Below are positions 16,165-25,400 of a stretch of 64,000 nt of DNA, in pieces. The notes below the pieces were generated by a model. It searched no databases and had not been told where the DNA came from. It saw nothing but the letters and a program-made list of their open reading frames with translations. Source of the stretch: Burkholderiales bacterium (GTDB lineage Bacteria; Pseudomonadota; Gammaproteobacteria; Burkholderiales; SG8-41). The position numbers were made by a program, and so were the translations under genes. The DNA lies in contig JAUXYA010000009.1 of assembly GCA_030684405.1 (NCBI GenBank), positions 17,778 to 81,777 on the forward strand. The letters run 5' to 3'. Numbering within the stretch: position 1 is the stretch's first letter; every line of letters begins with the position of its first letter.

Positions 16165-17082
16165 TCATCCGTTGCCGCCGCTCTCCAGCGCGCGGTCGAG
16201 CCAGCCCGGCACATAGACCTGCTCGACGAACCAGCGCAGCGCCTTGCCGCGGTGTGCCGTGCGCCAGGCGAGGTACAGCATCTGGCTCACCTTCGGTTTC
16301 TCGGTCTGCCGCACCACCAGTTCGCCGCGCGCAATGGGAGTTCCGATCAGGCACTGCGGCAGATAGCCGACGCCGAGGCCCATGACTTGCGCCTGCAGCT
16401 TGACGGCGAGATTCGGTACGGTCAGCGTGTCCTGGCCCGACAGCAGGCCGGTGGTGCGCGGCGGCAGGTTGCGCGAGCTGTCGGCGACAGCCACTGCGCG
16501 ATGGGTGAGGATGTCTTCGCGCCGCAGCGGTTCAGGCAGCCCCGCCAGCGGGTGCGCAGGCGCCACCGCAAAGAACCAGTCGATTTCGCCGAGTGGCCGC
16601 GTCTGGTAGCCACCGCCCGCCGGGCCTTCGCCGGAAGCGCCGATGGCAAGGTCGGCACGGCCTGAAGCCAGCGCGTCCCAGCATCCGCCCAGCACCTCTG
16701 CGGAAAAGCGCAGCCGGGTTTCGTCATGCAGGGCGTGGAAATCGCGTGCGAGATCAAGCATCGCTTGTCCCGGCAGCAGACCGTCATAGGCGATGCGCAG
16801 CTCGGATTCCCAGCCGGTCGCGACGCGTTTCACGCGCGCTTCGAGTTCGCCGGCCGCGCGCAGCAGGTGGCGACCTTCGGCCAGCAGTTCGCGTCCTGCC
16901 GCTGTGAGTTTCGCGCGATGGCCACGGCGGTCGAACAACACTACGTCGAGGTCTTCCTCGAGTTTCTGCACGGTGTAGGTCAGTGCTGAAGGCACACGAT
17001 GCAGTTCGTGCGCGGCGGCGGCGAAACTGCCCTTGCGGTCTATGGCGTCGATGGCCAGCAGTGCATCAAGGGTCAGGCGCAT
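16165..17082 (-). CDS. LysR-family transcriptional regulator
   Basis: A 305-residue LysR protein: N-terminal winged helix (LDALLAIDAIDRKGSFAAAAHELHRVPSALTYTVQKLEEDLDVVLFDRR) followed by a periplasmic-binding-like effector domain starting near ELRIAYDG. It is divergent from the pirin/FMN-reductase operon, and LysR regulators of this group (YhaJ-like) commonly control such quinone- or electrophile-responsive genes, so it is probably the activator of that operon through the AT-rich palindromic gap. Its 3' end converges on the RND pump stop, with only four bases between. Confidence 0.9.
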   Translation of the reverse strand: MRLTLDALLAIDAIDRKGSFAAAAHELHRVPSALTYTVQKLEEDLDVVLFDRRGHRAKLTAAGRELLAEGRHLLRAAGELEARVKRVATGWESELRIAYDGLLPGQAMLDLARDFHALHDETRLRFSAEVLGGCWDALASGRADLAIGASGEGPAGGGYQTRPLGEIDWFFAVAPAHPLAGLPEPLRREDILTHRAVAVADSSRNLPPRTTGLLSGQDTLTVPNLAVKLQAQVMGLGVGYLPQCLIGTPIARGELVVRQTEKPKVSQMLYLAWRTAHRGKALRWFVEQVYVPGWLDRALESGGNG

Positions 17083-17128
17083 CTCGACTCCTTGTTGAAA
17101 TAAGTGTATTTAATTTTTACTTAATTTA

Positions 17129-17150
17129 TCATAAATAATTGTTTTTAAAC
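17129..17150 (-). repeat. Weak match to the AT-rich dispersed element
   Basis: TCATAAATAATTGTTTTTAAAC matches the complement of the element core at 16 of 22 positions, within the LysR/pirin gap. Because this gap is AT-rich throughout and has its own palindromes (ATTGTTTTTAAACAAT at 17138-17153, AATAATATTATT at 17151-17162), membership is uncertain. Confidence 0.25.
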
Positions 17151-17167
17151 AATAATATTATTCATTA

Positions 17168-17190
17168 ATTTTGACGTAATCAGTCAAAAT
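17168..17190. promoter_or_regulatory. Perfect inverted repeat in the LysR/pirin divergent region, candidate LysR operator
   Basis: ATTTTGAC, seven bases, GTCAAAAT: perfect 8-bp arms 83 bases upstream of the pirin start and 86 upstream of the lysR start. LysR proteins bind interrupted dyads in such divergent gaps and usually control both directions. The flanking AT-rich DNA would help promoter opening. Confidence 0.5.
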
Positions 17191-17272
17191 CTTCCGATTT
17201 CTTGTCCCGGAACGGCGCCCTAGGATGCCTCTCATCGCATCGCAAGATGCATCGAACAAGAAAGGAAGCGCC

Positions 17273-17968
17273 ATGCTGAACCTGCGCAAAAGTGAAGACC
17301 GCGGCCATGCCAACCATGGCTGGCTGGACTCGTACCACAGCTTTTCGTTCGCGAGTTATCACGATCCCGATCACATGGGTTATGGCCCGCTGCGCGTGAT
17401 CAATGAGGACCGCGTCCAGGCAGGCGCCGGTTTCGGCACCCACGGTCATCGCGACATGGAAATCATCAGCTATGTGCTCGACGGCGCGCTGGCCCACCAG
17501 GATTCGATGGGCAACGGCTCGGCGATCGTGCCCGGTGATGTGCAGCGCATGAGTGCCGGCAGCGGCGTGCGCCATTCAGAGCACAACCACAGCCAGTCGG
17601 GAACGACGCATTTCCTGCAGATCTGGATCGAGCCGAAGTTTACCGGCATCAAGCCCTCATACGAGCAGAAGCATTTTTCCGCGGAAGAGAAACGCGGCCG
17701 GCTGCGGCTGATCGTGTCGCCGGACGGGCGCGATGGCTCGGTGAGCATGAATCAGGATGCGTTCCTGTATGCCGGGCTGTTCGACGCGGATGAGGCTGCC
17801 GAACGGGTGATCGCGGCCAGCCGTCGCGGTTACGTTCATGTCGCACGCGGCAGCATCACCGTCAACGGCCAGCAGCTGCGCGCCGGAGATGCCCTGAAAG
17901 CGGGAGCGGGCACGATCAGCATCGAGGGCGGCAATGCTGCCGAAGTGCTGGTGTTCGACCTGCCTTGA
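17273..17968 (+). CDS. Pirin family protein (YhaK-like bicupin)
   Basis: A 231-residue pirin-family bicupin. ATG 17273 follows GAAAGGAAGCGCC and gives the usual start MLNLRKSEDRGHANHGWLDSYHSFSFA. Metal ligands of the N-terminal cupin are visible in GTHGHRDMEII and the SGVRHSEHN motif. Some pirins have quercetinase activity and the E. coli homologue YhaK acts as a redox-sensitive protein; the exact role here is unknown. It is followed 40 bases later by an FMN reductase gene and divergent from a LysR gene, an arrangement typical of electrophile or quinone response. Confidence 0.9.
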   Translation: MLNLRKSEDRGHANHGWLDSYHSFSFASYHDPDHMGYGPLRVINEDRVQAGAGFGTHGHRDMEIISYVLDGALAHQDSMGNGSAIVPGDVQRMSAGSGVRHSEHNHSQSGTTHFLQIWIEPKFTGIKPSYEQKHFSAEEKRGRLRLIVSPDGRDGSVSMNQDAFLYAGLFDADEAAERVIAASRRGYVHVARGSITVNGQQLRAGDALKAGAGTISIEGGNAAEVLVFDLP

Positions 17969-18008
17969 AATCTTAAGATTGATCAATTGCAACTTTAAAG
18001 GAAACAGC

Positions 18009-18560
18009 ATGAGCCAGTACAACATCGCCGTGATCGTCGGCAGTATCCGCAGGGATTCGCTCAACCAGAAGCTGGCTGACGCGCTGGTAAAGCTCGCGCC
18101 GCCGGAGTTTTCCTTCAGGACGGTGCGCATCGACGATCTACCACTCTACAACCAGGATGATGACGCCAAGCCGGCCGCCGCAGTGCTGCGTCTGCGCAAG
18201 GAAATAAAGGAAGCAGACGCACTGTTGTTCCTGACGCCGGAGTACAACCGCTCAATTCCCGGCGTGCTGAAGAACGCGATCGACCATGCGTCGCGGCCCT
18301 GGGGACAGAGCGTCTGGGGTGGCAAGCCCGCCGGCGTGCTCGGCGTCTCAGTCGGCGCCATCGGCACCGCGCTGGCGCAGCAGCACCTGCGCAGCATCCT
18401 CTCCTATCTCGACGTGTCAGTGCTGGGTCAGCCGGAGGTGTATTTGCAGGCCAAGGACGGCCTGTTCGATGCGGACGGTGGTATCGGGCCGGACAGCCGT
18501 GCCTTTGTGCAGGGTTGGGTGGATCGTTACGTGGCCTGGGTGAAGAAACTCGCGGCCTGA
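18009..18560 (+). CDS. NADPH-dependent FMN reductase / quinone reductase (ChrR-like)
   Basis: A 183-residue flavodoxin-like reductase with the FMN phosphate-binding loop GSIRRDSLNQKL near the N-terminus and the family motif LFLTPEYNRSIPGVLKNAIDHASRP. Members (ChrR, AzoR-like, YieF) reduce quinones, azo dyes or chromate using NAD(P)H, avoiding semiquinones. ATG 18009 follows AAAGGAAACAGC. Second gene of the pirin operon. Substrate cannot be fixed from sequence. Confidence 0.88.
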   Translation: MSQYNIAVIVGSIRRDSLNQKLADALVKLAPPEFSFRTVRIDDLPLYNQDDDAKPAAAVLRLRKEIKEADALLFLTPEYNRSIPGVLKNAIDHASRPWGQSVWGGKPAGVLGVSVGAIGTALAQQHLRSILSYLDVSVLGQPEVYLQAKDGLFDADGGIGPDSRAFVQGWVDRYVAWVKKLAA

Positions 18561-18579
18561 GCCGCGGGTTTCGGAGAAC

Positions 18580-18670
18580 ATGACCGCACGCCAGCCAGCC
18601 GTTTTCATTTCGCACGGCGCGCTGGATCCATGCCGCCTATACCTATGGTGTCATCGGCATGGATGCCTGA
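18580..18670 (+). pseudogene. Relic of a 4,5-DOPA-dioxygenase-like extradiol dioxygenase
   Basis: The two ends of one gene joined after loss of the middle. From ATG 18580 (GGAG just upstream) the frame reads MTARQPAVFISHGA, the start of LigB-type DODA dioxygenases with their metal-binding histidine. Shifted by one frame, the next bases read RWIHAAYTYGVIGMDA then a stop, which resembles the conserved C-terminus (AAYTYG-LRMDA) of the same family. About 250 codons are gone. Intact homologues commonly sit in LysR/pirin clusters, supporting the reading. Non-functional. Confidence 0.6.
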
Positions 18671-18723
18671 TGATCGACTGAAAAAGTCCTGATATTGAAC
18701 CGGCGCTGCGGCCACAGGCTGTC

Positions 18724-19638
18724 TCAGGAAATATCCGTCCCGGTCGGTGCGAAATAACCGATCTCCAGGGTTCGCTTCGCACGCCAGGGCAGGCGTATGG
18801 TGGGGAGCCCTTCCAACTCCTCGTCTTCCCGCACCGGAGTGCGCACCTGGATCGTGCCTTCGATGACATCGCCACGGACCTCGCCGGAAAAGGACATCCC
18901 GGTGTAGCCGGTCCCCGGCAGCGTCATGCTCAGCAGGAACTGCAGGCTTCGGCCCTGCAGCTTGACGCTCTGGATCAACTGACGGCGGTGGCCGACGCGG
19001 ACCGCGCCTTCGGCCTGCTGGAAATGCTGCTCGAGCAGTGCCTCGAAGCGGTAGTGGTTGCCGCCGATACTGGCTTCCCACTCCCAGGCGCCTTCGACGC
19101 GTGCCGGGACGTGCCACAGACGGACGGTAGTAAAGTTGCCGGTTCGCTCGTCGGTCACATCGGCGGGCCAGTTACCTATGCCCCAGGTGGCGGCGACTAC
19201 GCGGGTGCCCGGGCGTGCCTGGGCGAGGATTTTCGGGCGCAACAGGCGCATCAGTTCGGGAAACAGCCACATGAAGATCACGTCGACCTTGCTGAGGTCG
19301 GCATCGAAAACGTTCTGGTGCAGGAACTGCACGCGATCGGACAGGTTCTGTACCCCCGCTGCCGCGTTGGCCTTCGCTACAAGGCTCGCGTTGACGTCGA
19401 CACCGATGCCGCGCACGCCCGGACGGTTCTTCAGCGCGGCAAACACAATGCGTCCGTCGCCGGAGCCCAAGTCGATCACGGTTTCGCCGCTGGCCGGGGC
19501 AGCCAGCTTTACCATGCGCTCGACGTTTTCGGGGTCACTGCCGACAAAGGGGGAGAACAGTTCCTGGGCACGCGCAGCAATGGTCTGCCAGGCCGCAGCG
19601 GCGGCAACTAGTGAAAGGAAAGTGCGTCTGGAAGGCAT
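18724..19638 (-). CDS. SAM-dependent methyltransferase-fold protein with Tat signal
   Basis: A 304-residue protein starting at ATG 19638. The first ~27 residues, MPSRRTFLSLVAAAAAWQTIAARA, look like a twin-arginine signal peptide (SRRTFL then a hydrophobic core and ARA cleavage site). The next domain is a class I methyltransferase: motif I IDLGSGDGRIV, GIGVDVNASLV, and FLHQNVFDADL with VIFMWLFPELM. The C-terminal ~100 residues (from EWEASIGGNHYRFE) are a beta-rich region of unknown role. Export of an SAM enzyme is odd because SAM is cytoplasmic; either the signal is not used or the fold binds something else. Confidence 0.72.
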   Translation of the reverse strand: MPSRRTFLSLVAAAAAWQTIAARAQELFSPFVGSDPENVERMVKLAAPASGETVIDLGSGDGRIVFAALKNRPGVRGIGVDVNASLVAKANAAAGVQNLSDRVQFLHQNVFDADLSKVDVIFMWLFPELMRLLRPKILAQARPGTRVVAATWGIGNWPADVTDERTGNFTTVRLWHVPARVEGAWEWEASIGGNHYRFEALLEQHFQQAEGAVRVGHRRQLIQSVKLQGRSLQFLLSMTLPGTGYTGMSFSGEVRGDVIEGTIQVRTPVREDEELEGLPTIRLPWRAKRTLEIGYFAPTGTDIS

Positions 19639-19837
19639 GGATTGTGGGCTCTGGATTTTGATCGAAAGGCCGAAGCATACTGCGGGAGCATGCCGGGAAT
19701 CCATATCCCGCGAACACTTTGTGGACCGCGGTCGGCTATGATTGCGACCGTCCGCTGCATTGCACCCCGCCTTGGGCGGTGCTGTGGCGCATTCGATTCC
19801 GGTTGTCGCAGATAAATAACTCGACGAGGAGATGCAC

Positions 19838-20440
19838 ATGCAGGAGCGCAAGGCCATCACCAGCGTACCCATCAACGAACTTGCAGGGCGGCGTTGGAGT
19901 ACGCGCGCCTTTGACGCCTCGCGCGGAGTGACGCCGGCACAGGTCGCAGCGCTGATAGAGGCGGCGCGCTGGGCGCCATCCTGTTTCGGCGCAGAACCCT
20001 GGCGCTTCCTGATGTGGGATCGTGCGCGGGACCCTGCGGGCTGGCAGCAGGCCTACGACTGCCTCTCCGATAACAACCGCAAATGGTGCAAAAACGTGCC
20101 GCTGCTGTTTCTCGCTTGCGCGGGCTCTATTTTCGAGCACAACGGCCAGTCCAACCGCTGGGCGCAGTACGACACCGGCATGGCGGCGCTGGCGCTGACG
20201 CTGGAGGCCGTGGCGCAGGGACTGGTCGCCCACCAGATGGGCGGATTCGACATTCCGAAGGTGCGGGCGGCCTTCGCTGTGCCCGAGGACTACATGCCGA
20301 TGGCGATGATCGCCGTCGGTCACCAGGCGGGTCCGGAAGTGCTCGACGAGGAAACCCTGAAAAAGGAACTCAAGGCGCGGGAGCGCAAACCCGTTGCTGA
20401 ACGGTTTTTCGGCGGACGCTGGAATACGCCTGCCGGCTGA
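19838..20440 (+). CDS. Nitroreductase family protein
   Basis: A 200-residue FMN-dependent nitroreductase-fold enzyme: N-terminal RRWSTRAFDASRGVTPAQVAALIEAARWAPSCFGAEPWRF carries the FMN-contacting arginine/serine block, and GMAALALTLEAVAQGLVAHQMGGFD is the family helix. I used ATG 19838, spaced correctly from GAGGAG; an ATG six bases upstream abuts that sequence. Likely reduces nitro compounds, quinones or enones with NAD(P)H; physiological substrate unknown. Monocistronic, convergent with the VOC gene. Confidence 0.86.
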   Translation: MQERKAITSVPINELAGRRWSTRAFDASRGVTPAQVAALIEAARWAPSCFGAEPWRFLMWDRARDPAGWQQAYDCLSDNNRKWCKNVPLLFLACAGSIFEHNGQSNRWAQYDTGMAALALTLEAVAQGLVAHQMGGFDIPKVRAAFAVPEDYMPMAMIAVGHQAGPEVLDEETLKKELKARERKPVAERFFGGRWNTPAG

Positions 20441-20454
20441 GTCCGCAGGCCGCC

Positions 20455-20895
20455 TCAGCGCGCGATTGCGGTCTGCCGCGGCGCCAGGGTGCCTGTGCTG
20501 ACGGCGGCGGGTGCTTCCTGCTGCGGGAAGTTGAACTCGAGGAGGGTGCCGACGGGGTCACGCAGGAAAATCTGGTAACCCGCTTCGGGCACGTTCTGTC
20601 TTTCGTGGGGGATGTTCATGCGCTCGAGTTTCGCCATGAATTCGCCGGCTCCCTGCGACTGAAAGGCAATATGGTCAACGCTGCCGTGATGGTCGCGCTG
20701 GAGGAAGCCTTCCACGCAGCGCGCGCTGACGTGCAGGATCGGATGGTCGTCGAGGTAGAGCCAGATGCCGGGGTTGGGGAAGTTGGGGCGACTGCCCTTC
20801 CTGAAGCCGATCACGTCACCGTAGAAGCTTTCGATCGGTTCCAGGTCGCTGGGTGCGCAGCGGATGTTGTAGTGATGGATGCGGTCGATTTTCAT
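20455..20895 (-). CDS. VOC (glyoxalase/bleomycin-resistance/dioxygenase) family protein
   Basis: A 146-residue vicinal-oxygen-chelate protein with two beta-alpha-beta-beta-beta modules. Probable metal ligands lie in RIHHYNIR, HPILHVSA, VDHIAFQ and LLEFNFP. ATG 20895 follows CTCCGGAGGAACTTC, an ideal ribosome binding site. VOC proteins include lyases, dioxygenases and resistance proteins; nothing in the neighbourhood picks one. The phrase FLRDPVGTLLEFNFP is typical of small uncharacterised members. Confidence 0.8.
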   Translation of the reverse strand: MKIDRIHHYNIRCAPSDLEPIESFYGDVIGFRKGSRPNFPNPGIWLYLDDHPILHVSARCVEGFLQRDHHGSVDHIAFQSQGAGEFMAKLERMNIPHERQNVPEAGYQIFLRDPVGTLLEFNFPQQEAPAAVSTGTLAPRQTAIAR

Positions 20896-20951
20896 GAAGT
20901 TCCTCCGGAGGTCGGACCTCAAACCGCCCACGGCGGCGGGCGAATACGCAT

Positions 20952-22406
20952 TTACTGTATCACGCTGCCGCGCGGCTGGCGCTGCCCTGTCGCGTCGACT
21001 TTGGCGAGTCCGGTCCAGCCACCGCCGAGCGCCCTGACCACGTCAGCCACTGCGGCGCGCTGAGCGCGCAACGCATCACTGCGATTCAGTTCCGCACTGA
21101 GCAGGTTACGCTCGGCATCGAGCGCTTCGAGTTGGCTGGTCAGGCCGTTCTCATAACGGATGCGCGCGAGCCGCAGCGAATCGGAGAGCGCCCTGGCCCG
21201 GGCGTTCTCGGCATCGAATGCTTCGCGGGCGCGAGTCTGCGCGACCAACGCATCGTGGGTTTCGCGAAATGCCGTCTGCAGGGTTTTCTGATACTGGGCC
21301 AGCGTCTGGCGCTCGCGCGCCTGCACAGCCTCCATCTCGCCGAACAGCCGGCCACCCTGGAAAATAGGCTGTGCCAGCGCAAAGCCGAGGCTCCAGATCT
21401 GCGCCGGGCCCGAGAACAGACTGGACAGGGCTGCGCTTTCGCTGCCGAGATAGCCCGAGAGGCCGATGCGTGGAAACAGTGCGGCGCGCGCGGCGCTGAT
21501 GCGTGCGTTGGCGGCGATCAACTGCTGCTCGGCGGCGACGACGTCGGGCCTCCGCAGCAACAGGTCCGAAGGCAGATCGGCGGGAACCACCGGGGTGGCC
21601 GGCAGGCCGCTGTCGGTGCTGCGTGCCACGCTGTCGCTGATCAGCGCGCGCGGACTGCGGCCCAGCAGCACACCCAGCGCAAGTTCTTCCGAACTGCGCC
21701 TGCGCTCCAGCGCCGGCAGTTGCGCCTGCGCCGCGGCCACTTCGGCTTCGAGCTGGCGCAATTCGAAATCGCTGATCAGCCCCGCGCCCGAGCGGATGCG
21801 CTGCAGCCGAAGATTGTCTTCGCGCAGGGCCAGCGACTTGCGGGTATCGGAAAGCTGCGCGTCGAGTGCGACCAGCGCGTAGTACGACTGCGCCACCTGC
21901 GCGGTCAGCGCCAGGCGCACGGTTTCGCGTGCCGCCGCATTGGCCAGCAGTTCCGCTTGCGCGGCCTTCGCCGTACTGCGCAGGCGGCCCCACAGGTCAA
22001 GCTCGTAGGAGACATTAAGCTGCGCGCGGTAGTTGTTGTTTTCCAAAGAACCCGGTATTCGCGTTGCAGTGCTGTCCGAACGGTGGCTGCGATCCCGCTG
22101 TAATTGTCCATCGATCGCGGGGGCCAAACGAGAGTCGGCAACGCGCGCGAGCGCCCGCGCTTCGTCGAGACGCGCCGTGGCGAGAGCGAGGTCCTGGTTG
22201 TTGACGAGTGCCTCGTCGATCAGGCGGTCCAGCATGGGGTCGCCGTATACGGTCCACCATCGTTCGGTGACCACGGCTTTGCCGGCTGCGGGCGCTACTT
22301 TCCAGGCATCGGGCAATTCGGCGTTGGGGCGGACATATTCGGGGCCGACACTGCAGCCGCTCAAGGCCGATGATAAAAAAACTATATAAAACAAATAGTT
22401 ACGCAT
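20952..22406 (-). CDS. NodT-family RND efflux outer membrane lipoprotein
   Basis: A 484-residue TolC-like outer-membrane factor with lipobox LSGC at about residues 15-18 (MRNYLFYIVFLSSALSGCSVGPEYVRP), so it is lipidated and exported. Duplicated helical-barrel repeats are visible (NQDLALATARLDEARALARV, YELDLWGRLRSTAKAAQAELL, and GLTSQLEALDAERNLLSAE). It is the channel of the tripartite pump encoded just upstream, whose RND gene overlaps it by eight bases. The first codons are unusually AT-rich (RNYLFYI), resembling weakly the dispersed AT element. Confidence 0.9.
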   Translation of the reverse strand: MRNYLFYIVFLSSALSGCSVGPEYVRPNAELPDAWKVAPAAGKAVVTERWWTVYGDPMLDRLIDEALVNNQDLALATARLDEARALARVADSRLAPAIDGQLQRDRSHRSDSTATRIPGSLENNNYRAQLNVSYELDLWGRLRSTAKAAQAELLANAAARETVRLALTAQVAQSYYALVALDAQLSDTRKSLALREDNLRLQRIRSGAGLISDFELRQLEAEVAAAQAQLPALERRRSSEELALGVLLGRSPRALISDSVARSTDSGLPATPVVPADLPSDLLLRRPDVVAAEQQLIAANARISAARAALFPRIGLSGYLGSESAALSSLFSGPAQIWSLGFALAQPIFQGGRLFGEMEAVQARERQTLAQYQKTLQTAFRETHDALVAQTRAREAFDAENARARALSDSLRLARIRYENGLTSQLEALDAERNLLSAELNRSDALRAQRAAVADVVRALGGGWTGLAKVDATGQRQPRGSVIQ

Positions 22407-25400
22407 TATCTTCGCCTTTGGCCGGGGTGCCGTGGTGCGGCGTGTGTACTGCTTTCAGGCTTTGCTGGCGATGGTGTTCGACTTCAGCCTCTATTTCTGC
22501 GGTCGAACGTTTGTCGGAGAGCTTGCGGTCGACGATCAGCTTGTAGAACCACGGGATGAAGAAAATCGCGAGGAAGGTGGCCGCAAGCATGCCGCCCATT
22601 ACTCCGGTTCCTGCGGAATGGCGTGCGCCGGCGCCGGCACCGGTCGAGATCGCCAGTGGCAGCACGCCGAGGATGAAAGCGAGCGAGGTCATCAGGATGG
22701 GGCGGAAACGCTGGCGTGCGGCCTCGATTGCCGCGGCAGCAGTGGTGTATCCCTCGTGTTTTTTCAGCACTGCGTATTCGACGATCAGGATCGCGTTCTT
22801 CGCGGCGAGGCCGAGCAGTGTCACCAGGCCGATCTGGAAATAGACGTCGTTGGTGAACCCGCGCAGCCACACCGCGGCCAGCGCGCCGAAGGTGCCGAAG
22901 GGCAGGGCGAGCAGCACCGACAGCGGCAGCGACCACTTGTCGTACTGCGCGGCGAGGATCAGGAACACCATCAGCACGGCAAGTCCGAGCGCGATGCCGG
23001 CGGTTCCGCCCGAGCGTTTTTCCTGGAAGGAGGCGCCACTCCAGTCGTAGCTGAATTCCGGCGGCAGTGTCCTCGCGGCGATTTCTTCCATGCGCGCAAT
23101 GGCCTGGCCCGAACTGTAGCCGGGAGCGGCTGAACCGAAGATTTTCACTGCCGGCAGGTTGTTGAAGCGGTCGAGCGTGTCCGGGCCCGAGGAGTATTCG
23201 ATATTCGCGAGCGAGGACAATGGAACCATCACGCCGCGCTCGGAGCGCACGAAGACCGCACCGACATCGTCCGGGCGCTTGCGATAGCCGGGCTCGGCCG
23301 ACATCAGCACCTGCCAGGTGCGGCCGTACTTGTTGAAGTCGTTGACGTAGTAGGTGCCCAGCGTCGCAGCGAGCGAGTTGTAGAGTTCGTCGATCGGAAC
23401 GCCCAGTGTCTTTGCCTTTTCGCGGTCGGTCTGTAGGTAGAGCTGCGGCACGTTGGAGCGCCACAGCGTGTTGACCTGCACGAACATCGGGTCCTGCGCC
23501 ACCGCGCCGAGGAACTGCTGCGTCACTTCGGCGAGCCGTTTTGGCCCACCCTCGCCGCGGTTCTGCAGGTAGAACTCAAAGCCACCAGCGCTGCCGAGGC
23601 CGAAAATAGGCGGCGGGTTGAAGCCGAGCACCAGCGCTTCCTTGATGTGCCCGGTTTTCATGAAGAACTCGCCGACCAGTTGTGGCGTGGTGACTTCGCG
23701 TTCATCCCAGTGCTTCTGGGTGACGAAAATCGTTGCTGCATTGTTGCGGAAGCCGCCGCCGAGGAAATCGAAACCGGTAAAGGCGACAGCATGCTCGTTG
23801 GCTGGATTGGACTTGATGGCCGCGATCACTTCGCTGACGACCCTGTCGGTCCTCTCGAGGGTCGCGCCGTCGGGCAGCAGTACCGCGGCGATGTAATAGC
23901 CCTGATCCTCGTCCGGCACCAGGGAGCCCGGCGTGGCGCGCCACAGGCCGGCGGTGATCGCGACCATGCCGATGAACAGCAGCAGCGCGATGCCGCCGCG
24001 GCGCAGCATCCAGGTCACGCCATCGACATAGCGGCCGGTCATGCGGCGGAACCAGCCGTTGAACCAGCGGAAGAAACGGCCGGGTTCGCGGTGCCCGCGT
24101 GAGAGCATGAAAGCGCATAGTGCCGGTGACAGCGTAAGTGCGACGACCGCCGAGAATAGGACAGCGATGGAGATGGTCACCGCGAATTGCCGGTAGAGTT
24201 CGCCAGTCAGTCCGCCAAGGAAGGCGATCGGGATGAACACCGCGCACATGGTCAGCGTCATCGCGATGATCGGGCCGGTGACTTCCTTCATGGCCTTGAT
24301 CGCGGCTTCACGTGCGCCCAGCTTCTCCTCGCGCATGATGCGCTCGACGTTCTCCAGCACGACGATTGCATCGTCGACGACGATGCCGATCGCCAGTACC
24401 ATACCGAACAGCGTCAGCGTGTTGATTGAATAGCCGAGCATCAGCAGGCCGGCGAAGGTGCCGATCAGCGACACCGGTACCGCAGCGAAGGGGATCAGTG
24501 TCGCGCGCCAGTTCTGCAGGAACACGAATACCACCAGGAATACCAGCAGCATCGCTTCGGCGAGCGTCTTCGCGACCTCGCGGATGGACACCGCGACAAA
24601 ACGCGTGGTGTCGTAAACTGCGGCGTGCTCGAAACCCTGCGGGAAACGCTGCTTCAGCCGGTCCATTTCCGCGGTGACAAGATCAGCGGTGGCCAGTGCG
24701 TTGGCGCCCGGCTGCAGGAATATGCCGACCAGCGTCGCCGACTTGCCGTTGACGCGGCCCATAAACTCGTAATCCTTGGAGGCGAGTTCGACACGGGCGA
24801 CATCCCCCAGGCGCAGCAACGAACCGTCGGGATTGGCGCGGACGACGATGTTCTCGAACTCTGCGGGTTCCGAAAGCCGGCCCTGGGTAGTGATGGTGTA
24901 GACCAGTTCCTGCGGTCCGGCAGTCGGCGACTGGCCGATCTTGCCGGCCGCAAACTGCGCGTTCTGTTCATTCAGCGCGCGCAGCAGGTCGCCGGGTGTG
25001 ACTTTCAACTGTGCCATGCGGTCGGGACGGGTCCAAATGCGCATCGCGTAGTCCTTGGCACCGAAAATCTGCACATTGGTGGTGCCGGGAATGCGTTTCA
25101 GCGCGTCGAGCACGTTCAGCGTCACGTAGTTCGAAATGAACAAGTCATCGTAACGGCCGTCGGGCGAGGTGAAGGCGATCACCTGGAGGAAGGAGGAGGA
25201 ACCTTTTTCGACAGTGACGCCCTGACGCCGCACTTCCAGCGGCAGCCGCGGTTCGACCTGTTTGACGCGGTTGTTGACGTTGAGCGCCGCGGTGTCGATG
25301 TCGGCACCGATGTCGAAGGTGACCTGGATCTCGACCACACCCTGCGCGGTGGAGGTCGAGCTCATGTAGAGCATTTTCTCGACACCGTTGATCTGGTTCT

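Noticed and set aside
12906..16214. 1102-codon open frame on the minus strand
   Set aside because: Antisense shadow of the RND adaptor and pump; the protein is His/Arg/Gln-rich without any domain, as expected from GC-rich reverse frames.
18605..19117. 170-codon minus-strand open frame
   Set aside because: Alternate frame of the methyltransferase-fold gene; repeats Arg/Pro-rich noise.
22383..22404. Further copy of the AT-rich element over the start of the NodT-like gene
   Set aside because: Only about 12 of 22 core positions match copy 3; the AT-rich codons of a signal sequence explain it adequately.
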